Shown here: piece by piece, positions 51,845-60,051 of the stretch
Layout: the number at the start of each line of letters is the position of its first letter
Numbering within the stretch: position 1 is the stretch's first letter
From: Rhizobium sp. BK602
GTDB lineage: Bacteria; Pseudomonadota; Alphaproteobacteria; Rhizobiales; Rhizobiaceae
Length of the DNA: 64,000 nucleotides
NCBI RefSeq assembly: GCF_014195095.1
Contig: NZ_JACIBC010000010.1
Span: 1 to 64,000, forward strand
Reading direction: 5' to 3'
Notes under the pieces: generated by a model
The model's input: the letters and a program-made list of their open reading frames with translations, nothing else
Told to the model about the DNA's origin: nothing
The model's database searches: none
Translations under genes and position numbers: made by a program

Positions 51845-52774
51845 TCAATTGAGGTGCTCGAACTCCGCCATGTTCTTCGGCGTCACGAGCTTGAAGGGAA
51901 TCCAGACCTCCCGGTCGATCGTGCCGCCCTTGATGGCCTTCAGGGCCGTATCGATCGCTCCCCTACCCTGCGCCTTGGCGTCCTGAAACACGGTGACCTT
52001 GAGATCGCCCGCCTTCATCGCCTGCAGCGCGTCGGGCGTGGCGTCGATTCCGGAGACGATCGTCTTGTCCGTCGAGCCGCCCGCATTCTTGATCGCGGCG
52101 ATCGCGCCGAGCGCCATCTCGTCATTGTTGGCGATCACGGCATCGAAAGCGACGCCGGAGGTCAGCCAGTTCGATACCAGATCCGAACCGTCGACGCGGC
52201 TCCAGTTTCCGACCTGCTCGCGCACCACCTTCAAGCCGCTGCAGGCCTCGGTCTTCAGGACGTCGTGCACGTCCTGTGTCCTCTGTCGCGCGGCCTGGCT
52301 GCTGAGATCGCCGATCATGATGACGATCTGGCCCTTTCCGCCGAGCATGCGACAGACTTCCTGGGTCTGCAGCGTGCCGGATTCGGTCTCGTTCGATCCG
52401 ACGAAGGCCTGCTTCTTGCCAAGCGTCGACAGATCGGTCGGCTGGATATTGACATAGATCAACGGAATGCCCGCCTCTTCGGCGATCTTGCTCATCGCCG
52501 GCGTTCCATCGGAATCCACCGGATCGACGATGATGGCCGACAGGCCGCTTGCCGCGAAGTTGCGCACCTGATCCACCTGCTTGTTGACGTCGTTGGCCGC
52601 GTCCTCGACCTGCAGTTCCACGCCCTGCGACTTGGCATAATCCTGCATGCCATTGGCGATCAGGGTCTGGAAATTGGTCGTCAGATAGCCCATCGAGACG
52701 CCGATACGATCGGCGGCATGGGCCTGCGACGACAACACCAGCGCCAAGGCGCTTGCGCTTAGAAATTTCAGCAT
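51845..52774 (-). CDS. Solitary sugar-binding protein (MocB-like)
   Basis: 309 aa from ATG 52774, SD GGGAGGAG. Signal peptide ~1-20 (MLKFLSASALALVLSSQAHA). Type I periplasmic binding protein of the inositol/ribose group: IGVSMGYLTTNFQTLIANGM, IIVDPVDSDGTPAMSKIAEE, VFVGSN-type FVGSNETESGTLQTQEV, AVIANNDEMALGAIAAIKNA, GIDATPDALQAMKAGDLKV. No permease or ATPase gene is linked; it must share an importer, as reported for rhizopine uptake with the inositol system. Ends at its own terminator. Confidence 0.85.
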   Translation of the reverse strand: MLKFLSASALALVLSSQAHAADRIGVSMGYLTTNFQTLIANGMQDYAKSQGVELQVEDAANDVNKQVDQVRNFAASGLSAIIVDPVDSDGTPAMSKIAEEAGIPLIYVNIQPTDLSTLGKKQAFVGSNETESGTLQTQEVCRMLGGKGQIVIMIGDLSSQAARQRTQDVHDVLKTEACSGLKVVREQVGNWSRVDGSDLVSNWLTSGVAFDAVIANNDEMALGAIAAIKNAGGSTDKTIVSGIDATPDALQAMKAGDLKVTVFQDAKAQGRGAIDTALKAIKGGTIDREVWIPFKLVTPKNMAEFEHLN

Positions 52775-52856
52775 GTTCTCCTCCCAGGAAACGGCGGCCC
52801 AAGCGGCCGCCTGCTGAGAGTTAAGCGGCAGAGCCATTCCGCGTCCGAGGGTATTT

Positions 52857-52875
52857 TGATGAAAAACCGTCACGG
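52857..52875 (+). promoter_or_regulatory. Candidate LacI operator, copy 3 (binding protein / mocC-like)
   Basis: TGATGAAAAACCGTCACGG in the 230-bp divergent region between the binding-protein gene and the TIM-barrel gene, 82 bp from the former and 130 bp from the latter. Confidence 0.65.
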
Positions 52876-53004
52876 ACGGCGGCGGCGGACGCGCAGGAAC
52901 ATCAGCCTTGCAACGAAATGCCGTCATGATCAAAACCCATCAACGCGGCCTCTGGCAAAGGCTGGAAATCCGTGATCTGTGCGGCCCGATGGCAGGGAGG
53001 CACC

Positions 53005-53838
53005 ATGCAGAACATACTGATATTCCAGTCGCTCTGGGCCATGGAGCGGCGCAGCGCCAAATATCCGGAACTCAGCCTCGAGGACAATGTGGGGAAGATC
53101 GCCGCCGCCGGTTTCGACGGCGTCAGCGCGCATTGGTACGACCGCGATTATGTACGCCGGCTCGCAAGACTGCTCAAGCAGCACGGCCTCCAGGCGGAAG
53201 GACAATGTTTCCCAAAGACCGTCGATGATTTGAAGCCGGTGCTCGATATCGCCGCCGAATGCAATGTGCATCACATCTGCCTGCAGCCCGACGTCAGGCT
53301 GCGCCGGCTGGAAGACTGTCTTCCCCTGCTCGAAGGCTGGCAACGGCTCGGCGAAGAGGCCGGCGTCGACGTCTATATCGAGACCCATCGCGACCGGATG
53401 ACCACCGACCTCTTCTTCACCCTCGACCTGCTCGACCGCCTGCCAGGCTTGCGGCTGCTGGGCGATGTCTCGCACTTCCTCGTCGGACGGGAATTCGCCT
53501 GGCCGGTCTCCGACGAAAATCACGCCCTCATCCATCGGATTCTCGACGGCTCCTGGGCCTTCCACGGCCGGGTCGCCTCGCGCGAGCAGGTGCAGATCGA
53601 GATTTCCTTTCCGCATCATCGGCCCTGGCTCGATCTGTTTCTCGGCTGGTGGGATTACGGTTTCCGCAGCTGGCGCAAGCGCGCCGGAGCCGGCGATACC
53701 CTGGCATTCACCTGCGAGCTCGGCCCCAAACCCTATGCGATCACCGGCCGCGACGGCGAGGATTCGACCGACCGGTGGGAAGAATCCCTGCTTCTGATGC
53801 AAGAGGCCCGCAATCTCTGGGCCAAAACCGCCGGCTGA
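53005..53838 (+). CDS. MocC/IolE-like TIM-barrel protein
   Basis: 277 aa from ATG 53005, SD GGGAGG; the earlier in-frame ATG (52972) is before that SD. Xylose-isomerase-like AP-endonuclease-2 fold: AAAGFDGVSAHWYDRDYVRR, VHHICLQPDVRLRRLEDCLP, VDVYIETHRDRMTTDLFFTL, RLLGDVSHFLVGREFAWP. Metal-binding Glu/His/Asp residues appear in ETHRD and GDVSH. Resembles MocC of rhizopine catabolism and IolE-type dehydratases or isomerases. Followed after 44 nt by formaldehyde dehydrogenase on the same strand. Specific reaction unknown. Confidence 0.75.
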   Translation: MQNILIFQSLWAMERRSAKYPELSLEDNVGKIAAAGFDGVSAHWYDRDYVRRLARLLKQHGLQAEGQCFPKTVDDLKPVLDIAAECNVHHICLQPDVRLRRLEDCLPLLEGWQRLGEEAGVDVYIETHRDRMTTDLFFTLDLLDRLPGLRLLGDVSHFLVGREFAWPVSDENHALIHRILDGSWAFHGRVASREQVQIEISFPHHRPWLDLFLGWWDYGFRSWRKRAGAGDTLAFTCELGPKPYAITGRDGEDSTDRWEESLLLMQEARNLWAKTAG

Positions 53839-53882
53839 CCCACCGGAAAACTATCAATATCCAATCATCTGGAGGAATACCC

Positions 53883-55010
53883 ATGGACGTACGCGCCGCA
53901 GTAGCTGTTCAGGCCGGCAAGCCGCTGGAAGTGATGACGGTTCAGCTCGAGGGGCCGAAGGCCGGCGAAGTGCTGATCGAGGTCAAGGCGACCGGCATCT
54001 GCCACACCGACGACTTCACGCTGTCGGGTGCCGATCCGGAAGGCCTGTTCCCCGCCATCCTCGGCCATGAGGGCGCCGGCATCGTCGTCGATGTCGGTCC
54101 CGGCGTCACCTCGGTGAAGAAGGGCGACCACGTCATCCCGCTCTACACGCCCGAATGCCGCGAATGCTATTCCTGCACCTCGCGCAAGACCAATCTGTGC
54201 ACCGCGATCCGTTCGACCCAGGGCCAGGGCGTCATGCCCGACGGCACCTCGCGCTTCTCGATCGGCAAGGACAAGATCCACCACTATATGGGCTGCTCGA
54301 CCTTCGCCAACTTCACCGTGCTGCCGGAGATCGCGCTCGCCAAGATCAATCCCGACGCCCCCTTCGACAAGGTCTGCTACATCGGCTGCGGCGTCACCAC
54401 CGGCATCGGCGCCGTCATCAACACCGCCAAGGTGGAGATCGGCTCGACGGCGATCGTCTTCGGTCTCGGCGGCATCGGCCTCAACGTGCTGCAGGGCCTG
54501 CGCCTTGCCGGCGCCGACATGATCATCGGCGTCGACATCAATCCGGACCGCAAGGCCTGGGGCGAGAAGTTCGGCATGACGCATTTCGTCAACCCGAAGG
54601 AGGTCGGCGACGATATCGTGCCCTATCTCGTCAATCTGACCAAGCGCAATGGCGACCTGATCGGCGGCGCCGACTATACGTTCGACTGCACCGGCAACAC
54701 CAAGGTGATGCGCCAGGCGCTGGAGGCCTCGCATCGCGGCTGGGGCAAGTCGGTCATCATCGGCGTTGCCGGCGCCGGCCAGGAGATTTCCACCCGGCCG
54801 TTCCAGCTGGTGACCGGCCGCAACTGGATGGGCACGGCCTTCGGCGGCGCGCGCGGGCGCACCGACGTGCCGAAGATCGTCGACTGGTACATGCAGGGCA
54901 AGATCCAGATCGACTCGATGATCACCCACACCATGCCGCTCGAAGACATCAACAAGGGCTTCGATCTGATGCACAAGGGTGAGAGCATCCGCGGCGTCGT
55001 CGTGTACTAA
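53883..55010 (+). CDS. frmA: S-(hydroxymethyl)glutathione dehydrogenase (class III ADH)
   Basis: 375 aa, SD CTGGAGG. Near-universal class III motifs: VKATGICHTDDFTLSGADPE (catalytic Zn), LGHEGAGIVVDVGPGVTSVK, ECRECYSCTSRKTNLCTAIR (structural Zn, four Cys), GCSTFANFTVLPEIALAKIN, VFGLGGIGLNVLQGLRLAGA (NAD), and the C-terminal GESIRGVVVY. Oxidises the glutathione adduct of formaldehyde. Its placement after the moc-like TIM-barrel gene fits removal of formaldehyde made by O-demethylation. Confidence 0.95.
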   Translation: MDVRAAVAVQAGKPLEVMTVQLEGPKAGEVLIEVKATGICHTDDFTLSGADPEGLFPAILGHEGAGIVVDVGPGVTSVKKGDHVIPLYTPECRECYSCTSRKTNLCTAIRSTQGQGVMPDGTSRFSIGKDKIHHYMGCSTFANFTVLPEIALAKINPDAPFDKVCYIGCGVTTGIGAVINTAKVEIGSTAIVFGLGGIGLNVLQGLRLAGADMIIGVDINPDRKAWGEKFGMTHFVNPKEVGDDIVPYLVNLTKRNGDLIGGADYTFDCTGNTKVMRQALEASHRGWGKSVIIGVAGAGQEISTRPFQLVTGRNWMGTAFGGARGRTDVPKIVDWYMQGKIQIDSMITHTMPLEDINKGFDLMHKGESIRGVVVY

Positions 55011-55403
55011 CGGTCACGCGCCTTCCTCAAACCGGTCGGGGGAGGCTTCCATTGTGAAGCCGGGGTGCCAAGGTATCCCGGCGGGCCTGTTCCGATTGAC
55101 GGAACCATTGCCTATACCAAGGTATAGCTGCAGTGCACCAACGCCTGATTGACCCCTCATCCCCCTCGTGACAATACGGCCATGTCTTCGCAGCGAGCGC
55201 CGCGAAGCCTGTCGAAACAACAGATCAAGACACCAATGGACAGCTACCCTAGTCGCTGTCCGGTTGCGGCGTCAGGCCGCGGCCGGATGGTCATCGCAAC
55301 AATCTGGACCGCTCCCGGCGCAACCGCCCGGGCGAGCGCCGGCCGGGCATAGCCTGTCCGGTTCGCCCACGGACCCGCCGATGGTGGGCCGAGGAGGTGA
55401 ACC
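55011..55403. promoter_or_regulatory. Intergenic region with CTATACC palindrome
   Basis: 393 bp with no credible gene. It holds CTATACC-aa-GGTATAG (55112-55127) in the left part, and GC-rich sequence to the SD GAGGAGG at 55391. Probable promoter of the downstream small ORF and ABC importer. Confidence 0.5.
55112..55127. promoter_or_regulatory. 16-bp inverted repeat CTATACC-aa-GGTATAG
   Basis: Perfect 7-bp arms with a 2-nt centre, 102 bp after the formaldehyde dehydrogenase stop and 276 bp before the small ORF. The shape suits a dimeric LuxR/FixJ-type regulator such as the one at 60048. Confidence 0.5.
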
Positions 55404-55634
55404 GTGAACAACATCCTTCTTTTCCGCCGACGCGCGTCGGCCACCGCTCTTCCCATCGTCCGCGCACTGCCGGCCAAGGCTCCGATTGCGGGCCGCATCC
55501 AGCGCCCCGTACTCGTCGCGGTCTGGCACACCAATCCCCGCACAGGAAAAAGGGAATGCCGCTGGACCACGGAACCTCAGGGGATGTCCGAGGAAGATGG
55601 CAGTCACGGCCGAACTTGCCGCCGGGCGGCGTAA
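55404..55634 (+). CDS. Small conserved-looking protein, GTG start
   Basis: 76 aa with an unusually good SD: AGGAGG at 55392-55397, 6 nt before GTG 55404. Sequence NNILLFRRRASATALPIVRA, then a basic linker, then RPVLVAVWHTNPRTGKRECR, WTTEPQGMSEEDGSHG. The RPVLVxxWxxNPxTGxxECxW pattern looks like a small rhizobial family seen elsewhere, but no function is known. It lies 107 bp ahead of the ABC permease gene and may be cotranscribed. Start codon GTG and short length lower confidence. Confidence 0.6.
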   Translation: MNNILLFRRRASATALPIVRALPAKAPIAGRIQRPVLVAVWHTNPRTGKRECRWTTEPQGMSEEDGSHGRTCRRAA

Positions 55635-55740
55635 TCTTTTCCGCATCCCATCGCCGCAATCGCCAGATGTCATGCTCGGTGATCTCCACGAGATCGAAGG
55701 ACATGACATCGAGCCTTCCGAACCTTCCATGAGGTCTCCC

Positions 55741-57498
55741 ATGGTCTTTCTTTCCAATGATCGCCCCGGCCACCGCGCCGTCGCCGAACTGGCCGGCACC
55801 CGCATCCTGCCGAACGGCTATGATCTCATCGCCTTTGCCTTCGTCGCCGCTCTCGCCGTATTGGCGCTGCATGGCGCGGCCGAAATGCGGGCGCCGCTGG
55901 CGGGCCTGGCGAGCACCCCCATCTCGCTCGATCCGGCCTATCTGCCGGAATATGCGCTGCGCACGACGCTGCGGATGTTCGCCGCCATCGTCGCCTCGCT
56001 CGTCTTCACCTTCGCGGTCGCGACGCTGGCCGCCAAGAGCCGTCGGGCGGAGATGGTGATCATCCCGGCGCTCGACATCCTGCAGTCCGTGCCGGTGCTG
56101 GGTTTCCTCACCTTCACCGTAACCTTCTTCATGGGCATCTTCCCCGGCAACCAGCTTGGAGCCGAATGCGCATCGATCTTCGCGATCTTCACCAGCCAGG
56201 CCTGGAACATGGCCTTCTCCTTCTACCAGTCGCTGCGCACCGTGCCGCGCGATCTGGACGAGGTCAGCCGCGGCTTCGGCCTTTCCAGCTGGCAACGCTT
56301 CTGGCGGCTGGAGGCCCCCTTCGCCGCTCCCGGCCTCATCTGGAACACGATGATGTCGATGTCCGGCGGCTGGTTTTTCGTCGTCGCCTCCGAAGCGATC
56401 ACCGTCGGCAATACGACGGTGCAGCTTCCGGGCCTCGGCTCTTGGCTCGCGGTCGCCATCGACAAGCAGGATTTCGCCGCTGTCGCCTGGGCCGTGCTCG
56501 CCATGGGTATCGTCATTGTGCTTTACGACCAGCTGCTCTTCCGGCCGGTCGTGACCTGGGCCGACAAGTTCCGTTTCGAACAGACGGCCGGGCAGGCCAA
56601 GCCCCGCTCCTGGGTCTATTCGCTCGTCCAGCGCACGCATCTTCTCAAGCGCCTGATGCAGCCGGTCTCCTGGGTATGGCATCGCCTGCTGCTGATCCGC
56701 CTGCCGGGCACCCGATCCATGGCAGTCAAGCCACGCGAACGCGGCGCGGCAACGCGGATGCTCGACTATGCCTGGCTCGGCCTTATCACCATGGTCGGCG
56801 CCTGGGGCATCTGGACAGCCTTCGCCTTCATGAGCCGGAGCCTCGGCTGGAGCGATGCCTGGGAGGCCTTCAGCGGCGGGCTCGTCACGCTGCTGCGTGT
56901 CATCGTCCTGATCGCCGTCGCAAGCCTGATCTGGGTTCCGCTGGGCGTCTGGATCGGCCTCAGGCCGGCCGTCGCCGAGCGCGTGCAGCCGGTCGCGCAG
57001 TTCCTGGCAGCCTTTCCGGCCAACGTGCTCTTTCCCTTCGCCGTCATCGCGATCGTGGCGACCGGCGCAAGTCCCAACATCTGGCTTTCGCCGCTGATGG
57101 TACTCGGTACGCAATGGTACATCCTCTTCAACGTCATCGCCGGCGCGAGCGCCTTTCCGACGGACTTGAAGGAAGCCTGCTCCGTTTATCAGCTCCGCTC
57201 CTGGACCTGGTGGCGGCGCGCCATACTGCCGGGGATATTCCCCTACTACGTCACCGGAGCGCTGACGGCATCGGGCGGCTCATGGAACGCCAGCATCGTC
57301 GCCGAGATCGTGAACTGGGGCAACACCAAGCTCGAAGCCTTCGGCCTCGGCGCCTACATCGCCAGGGCCACGGAGGCCGGCGACTATCCGCGCGTCGTCC
57401 TCGGCATCGCCGTCATGTCGCTCTTCGTCACCCTCTTGAACAGAACCCTGTGGCGCCCGCTCTACGTTTTCGCCGAACGCCGCCTGCGCCTCAACTGA
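55741..57498 (+). CDS. Fused double ABC permease (nitrate/sulfonate/bicarbonate type)
   Basis: 585 aa from ATG 55741, SD GAGG. Two BPD_transp_1 permease halves in one chain: the first has ILQSVPVLGFLTFTVTFFMG and SLRTVPRDLDEVSRGFGLSS, the second (after residue ~380) FPANVLFPFAVIAIVATGAS, and ASAFPTDLKEACSVYQLRSW then TGALTASGGSWNASIVAEI. EAA-type loops in each half contact the ATPase. Normal members encode one permease domain per protein. Followed after 23 nt by the ATPase. No substrate-binding protein gene is near. Confidence 0.85.
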   Translation: MVFLSNDRPGHRAVAELAGTRILPNGYDLIAFAFVAALAVLALHGAAEMRAPLAGLASTPISLDPAYLPEYALRTTLRMFAAIVASLVFTFAVATLAAKSRRAEMVIIPALDILQSVPVLGFLTFTVTFFMGIFPGNQLGAECASIFAIFTSQAWNMAFSFYQSLRTVPRDLDEVSRGFGLSSWQRFWRLEAPFAAPGLIWNTMMSMSGGWFFVVASEAITVGNTTVQLPGLGSWLAVAIDKQDFAAVAWAVLAMGIVIVLYDQLLFRPVVTWADKFRFEQTAGQAKPRSWVYSLVQRTHLLKRLMQPVSWVWHRLLLIRLPGTRSMAVKPRERGAATRMLDYAWLGLITMVGAWGIWTAFAFMSRSLGWSDAWEAFSGGLVTLLRVIVLIAVASLIWVPLGVWIGLRPAVAERVQPVAQFLAAFPANVLFPFAVIAIVATGASPNIWLSPLMVLGTQWYILFNVIAGASAFPTDLKEACSVYQLRSWTWWRRAILPGIFPYYVTGALTASGGSWNASIVAEIVNWGNTKLEAFGLGAYIARATEAGDYPRVVLGIAVMSLFVTLLNRTLWRPLYVFAERRLRLN

Positions 57499-57521
57499 TC
57501 ATTCCATCCGGAGTAACGAAC

Positions 57522-58853
57522 ATGGAAGCCATCACTCTCATCAAGAAGGCCGGGGCCGCCGAAAGCGCATCCCTGGTATCGGTCAAGCAGGTCTGCCAGA
57601 TCTACGACAAGGGCGCGGCCGGATCGCTCGTCGTGCTCGACAATGTCGACCTGGAACTGCGCCCGGCCGAGATCGTCGGCCTGCTCGGACGCTCCGGCTC
57701 CGGCAAGTCGACGCTGCTGCGGGCAATCGCCGGCCTCATCCGGCCGAGCAAGGGCGATATCCGCTTCGACGGCAAGCCGGTGACCGGTCCCAATGCCGGC
57801 GTCTCCGTCGTCTTCCAGAGCTTCGCGCTCTTCCCCTGGCTCAGCGTCCTGCAGAATGTCGAACTTGGGCTGGAGGCACAGGGTGTGGCACCCGCCGAAC
57901 GCCGCAAGCGGGCATTGGCCGCCATCGACCTCATCGGCCTCGACGGTTTCGAAAGCGCCTATCCGAAGGAGCTTTCGGGCGGCATGCGCCAGCGCGTCGG
58001 CCTTGCCCGCGCTCTCGTCGTGCGCCCGAAGGTGCTTCTGATGGACGAACCCTTCTCCGCGCTCGACGTGCTGACGGCGGAGACGCTGCGCACCGATCTT
58101 CTCGATCTTTGGTGCGAGGGCCGGATGCCGATCGAGTCGATCCTGATGGTGACGCACAATATCGAGGAGGCGGTGCTGATGTGCGACCGCATCCTGATCT
58201 TCGGCTCGAATCCCGGCCGTGTCATCGCCGAAATCCGCGTCGACCTGCCGCAGCCGCGCAACCGGCTCGACCCTGCCTTCCGGATGCTGGTCGAGGACAT
58301 CTATGCGCGGATGACGGCGCGGACGGGCACACCCACGCGCGACGGACTGTTCCCCGGCACCGGCATCGCCATGGCCCTGCCGCGCGTCTCGACCAATCTG
58401 ATGTCCGGCCTGATCGAAACGGTCGCCGCCGAGCCCTATCGCGGACATGCCGACCTGCCGCCGCTTGCAGCGCATCTTCATCTCGATATCGACGATCTCT
58501 TCCCGGTCGCCGAAACGCTGCAACTGCTGCGCTTCGCCGATCTGGAGGGGGGCGATATCCGGCTGACGGCGCCGGGCCTGCGCTTCTTCGACAGCGACGT
58601 CGACGAGCGCAAGCGGCTGTTCGAGCAGCATCTGGCGACCTATGTGCCGCTTGCCGCCCATATCCGCCGTGTCCTCGACGAGCGGCCGACCCATCGCGCG
58701 CCGGCCCGCCGATTCCGTGATGAGTTGGAAGACTACATGTCGGAGGATTACGCCGGCACGACGCTGAAAGCCGTGACCAACTGGGCCCGCTATGCCGAGT
58801 ATTTCGCCTATGATGAGAATGCCGATCTCTTCACCTTGGAGAACCCGAGCTGA
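57522..58853 (+). CDS. ABC ATPase with C-terminal AAA-associated domain
   Basis: 443 aa. Walker A GLLGRSGSGKSTLLRAIAGL (~54-73), Q-loop FQSFALFPWLSVLQNV, signature ELSGGMRQRVGLARAL, Walker B KVLLMDEPFSALD, His-switch MVTHNIEEAVLMCDRI: the nitrate/sulfonate/taurine group. The last ~150 residues (PRVSTNLMSGLIETVAAEPY onward) form an AAA-associated regulatory domain. Ends 134 nt before the sensor kinase gene. Confidence 0.86.
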   Translation: MEAITLIKKAGAAESASLVSVKQVCQIYDKGAAGSLVVLDNVDLELRPAEIVGLLGRSGSGKSTLLRAIAGLIRPSKGDIRFDGKPVTGPNAGVSVVFQSFALFPWLSVLQNVELGLEAQGVAPAERRKRALAAIDLIGLDGFESAYPKELSGGMRQRVGLARALVVRPKVLLMDEPFSALDVLTAETLRTDLLDLWCEGRMPIESILMVTHNIEEAVLMCDRILIFGSNPGRVIAEIRVDLPQPRNRLDPAFRMLVEDIYARMTARTGTPTRDGLFPGTGIAMALPRVSTNLMSGLIETVAAEPYRGHADLPPLAAHLHLDIDDLFPVAETLQLLRFADLEGGDIRLTAPGLRFFDSDVDERKRLFEQHLATYVPLAAHIRRVLDERPTHRAPARRFRDELEDYMSEDYAGTTLKAVTNWARYAEYFAYDENADLFTLENPS

Positions 58854-58877
58854 GACAACCGCATTCGGGATCGGTCA

Positions 58878-58961
58878 TGCACCCCGCCGCGATCGATCCG
58901 CGCGGCGGCGGCATTGCCAGCCGTCGCGCGATCGTGCACCCTGCCGCGATCCGTGCGGCGG
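58878..58961. repeat. Imperfect direct repeat of GC hairpins
   Basis: TGCACCCCGCCGCGATCGAT...CGGCGG (58878-58908) and TGCACCCTGCCGCGATC...CGGCGG (58935-58961) are related copies 57 bp apart, each able to form a CCGCCGCG/CGCGGCGG hairpin. They lie between the ABC ATPase and the kinase gene; possibly a repetitive palindromic element or an attenuating structure. Confidence 0.4.
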
Positions 58962-58986
58962 ATTCGTGTGGAAGGGCAAGGGCCGG

Positions 58987-60051
58987 ATGAGGCGCGAATT
59001 TCTGCAATATCTGACCGAAGCGCCGCTGTTGTGGCTCGGCATTGCGCTGCTCTCCGCCCTGATCTTCCTTGCCGACACCGTGACCGACCTGGAGATTGCC
59101 TTTGCCGTGCTTTATGTCGCGGTGATCCTGATCTCGGTGCGCTCCGGCCGCCAGCAAGCGGTATTTGCCGTCGGCATCGTCTGCGCGGCCCTCACAATCA
59201 TCAGCTACCTGCTGACGCGGCATGGGGATACCGAATCCGGCATGGTGAATGGCGCTCTCAGCCTGCTGGCGATCGGCGCCACCACCTATCTCGCCATCAG
59301 GATCGAGACCATCGAGGCCGGGGCAAGGCAAGCCCAATCCGAACTCGCCCGCATGTCGCGCATCATGATCGTTGGCGAACTCGGCACATCCATCGCCCAT
59401 GAAGTCAGCCAGCCGATCACGGCGATTGCCGCCAACGGCAATGCGGCGCTGCGCTGGCTCTCGGCATCGCCCGCCGACGAGCAGGAAGCGCGCCAGGCTC
59501 TCGGCAGGATCGTCAAGGATGCCGAGCGGGCGGGCGAGGTGATCGGCCGCGTCCGCAGCCTCGTTGCCCATGCTTCCCCGCCGCAGGACCGGATCGACAT
59601 GACGAGCGTGATCACCGAAGCGCTGGCGCTGCTGCGCAACGAGATCCGCGCCAACCATATCCACCTGCGCACCGAGCTTGCCGGCGACCTACCGCCGGTG
59701 ACGGGCGATCGCGTGCAGCTCCAGCAGGTGGTCCTGAACTTCGTCATCAATGCGATCGAGGCCATGGGCGGGGTCGATGCGGAAAAGCGCGCGCTGCTGG
59801 TCAGCGCCGCGACCGATGCCAGAAAGATCACGGTGAGCGTGCGCGACACCGGCATCGGCCCGCCGGCCGCCAGCTCCGGCGAGATTTTCGCCGCCTTCTA
59901 CACGACCAAACCGGGTGGAATGGGCATGGGATTGACCATCAGCCGATCCATCATCGAGGCCCATGGCGGTCGGGTCTACATGGCGCCCAATTTCCCTCAC
60001 GGCGCGGTGTTCGGTTTCATCCTGCCGTCGGAAATGCGGATGAAGAGATGA
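58987..60051 (+). CDS. Membrane sensor histidine kinase
   Basis: 354 aa. Four membrane segments within 1-105 (LLWLGIALLSALIFLADTV; IAFAVLYVAVILISV; FAVGIVCAALTIISYLL; SLLAIGATTYLAIRI), no large periplasmic domain. Phosphoacceptor His138 in SIAHEVSQPITAIAANGNAA (HEVSQPI is FixL-like), N-box QVVLNFVINAIEAMGG, G-boxes DTGIGPP and GGMGMGLTISRSIIEAHGG. Overlaps the response regulator by 4 nt. The likely signal is intramembrane; the ABC importer may be the target. Confidence 0.9.
   Translation: MRREFLQYLTEAPLLWLGIALLSALIFLADTVTDLEIAFAVLYVAVILISVRSGRQQAVFAVGIVCAALTIISYLLTRHGDTESGMVNGALSLLAIGATTYLAIRIETIEAGARQAQSELARMSRIMIVGELGTSIAHEVSQPITAIAANGNAALRWLSASPADEQEARQALGRIVKDAERAGEVIGRVRSLVAHASPPQDRIDMTSVITEALALLRNEIRANHIHLRTELAGDLPPVTGDRVQLQQVVLNFVINAIEAMGGVDAEKRALLVSAATDARKITVSVRDTGIGPPAASSGEIFAAFYTTKPGGMGMGLTISRSIIEAHGGRVYMAPNFPHGAVFGFILPSEMRMKR

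Noticed and set aside
51845..53838. Assigning mocB and mocC symbols outright
   Set aside because: Fold and context match, but the binding-protein and TIM-barrel families are broad and I cannot compare with the reference proteins here, so the symbols were left empty.
55011..55403. Riboswitch in the leader before the small ORF
   Set aside because: No conserved riboswitch core could be recognised; only the CTATACC palindrome and a strong SD stand out.
56166..57521. N-terminal extension of the ABC ATPase frame back to 56166
   Set aside because: That part lies in a different frame over the fused permease gene and looks random; the SD and the Walker A position support the start at 57522.
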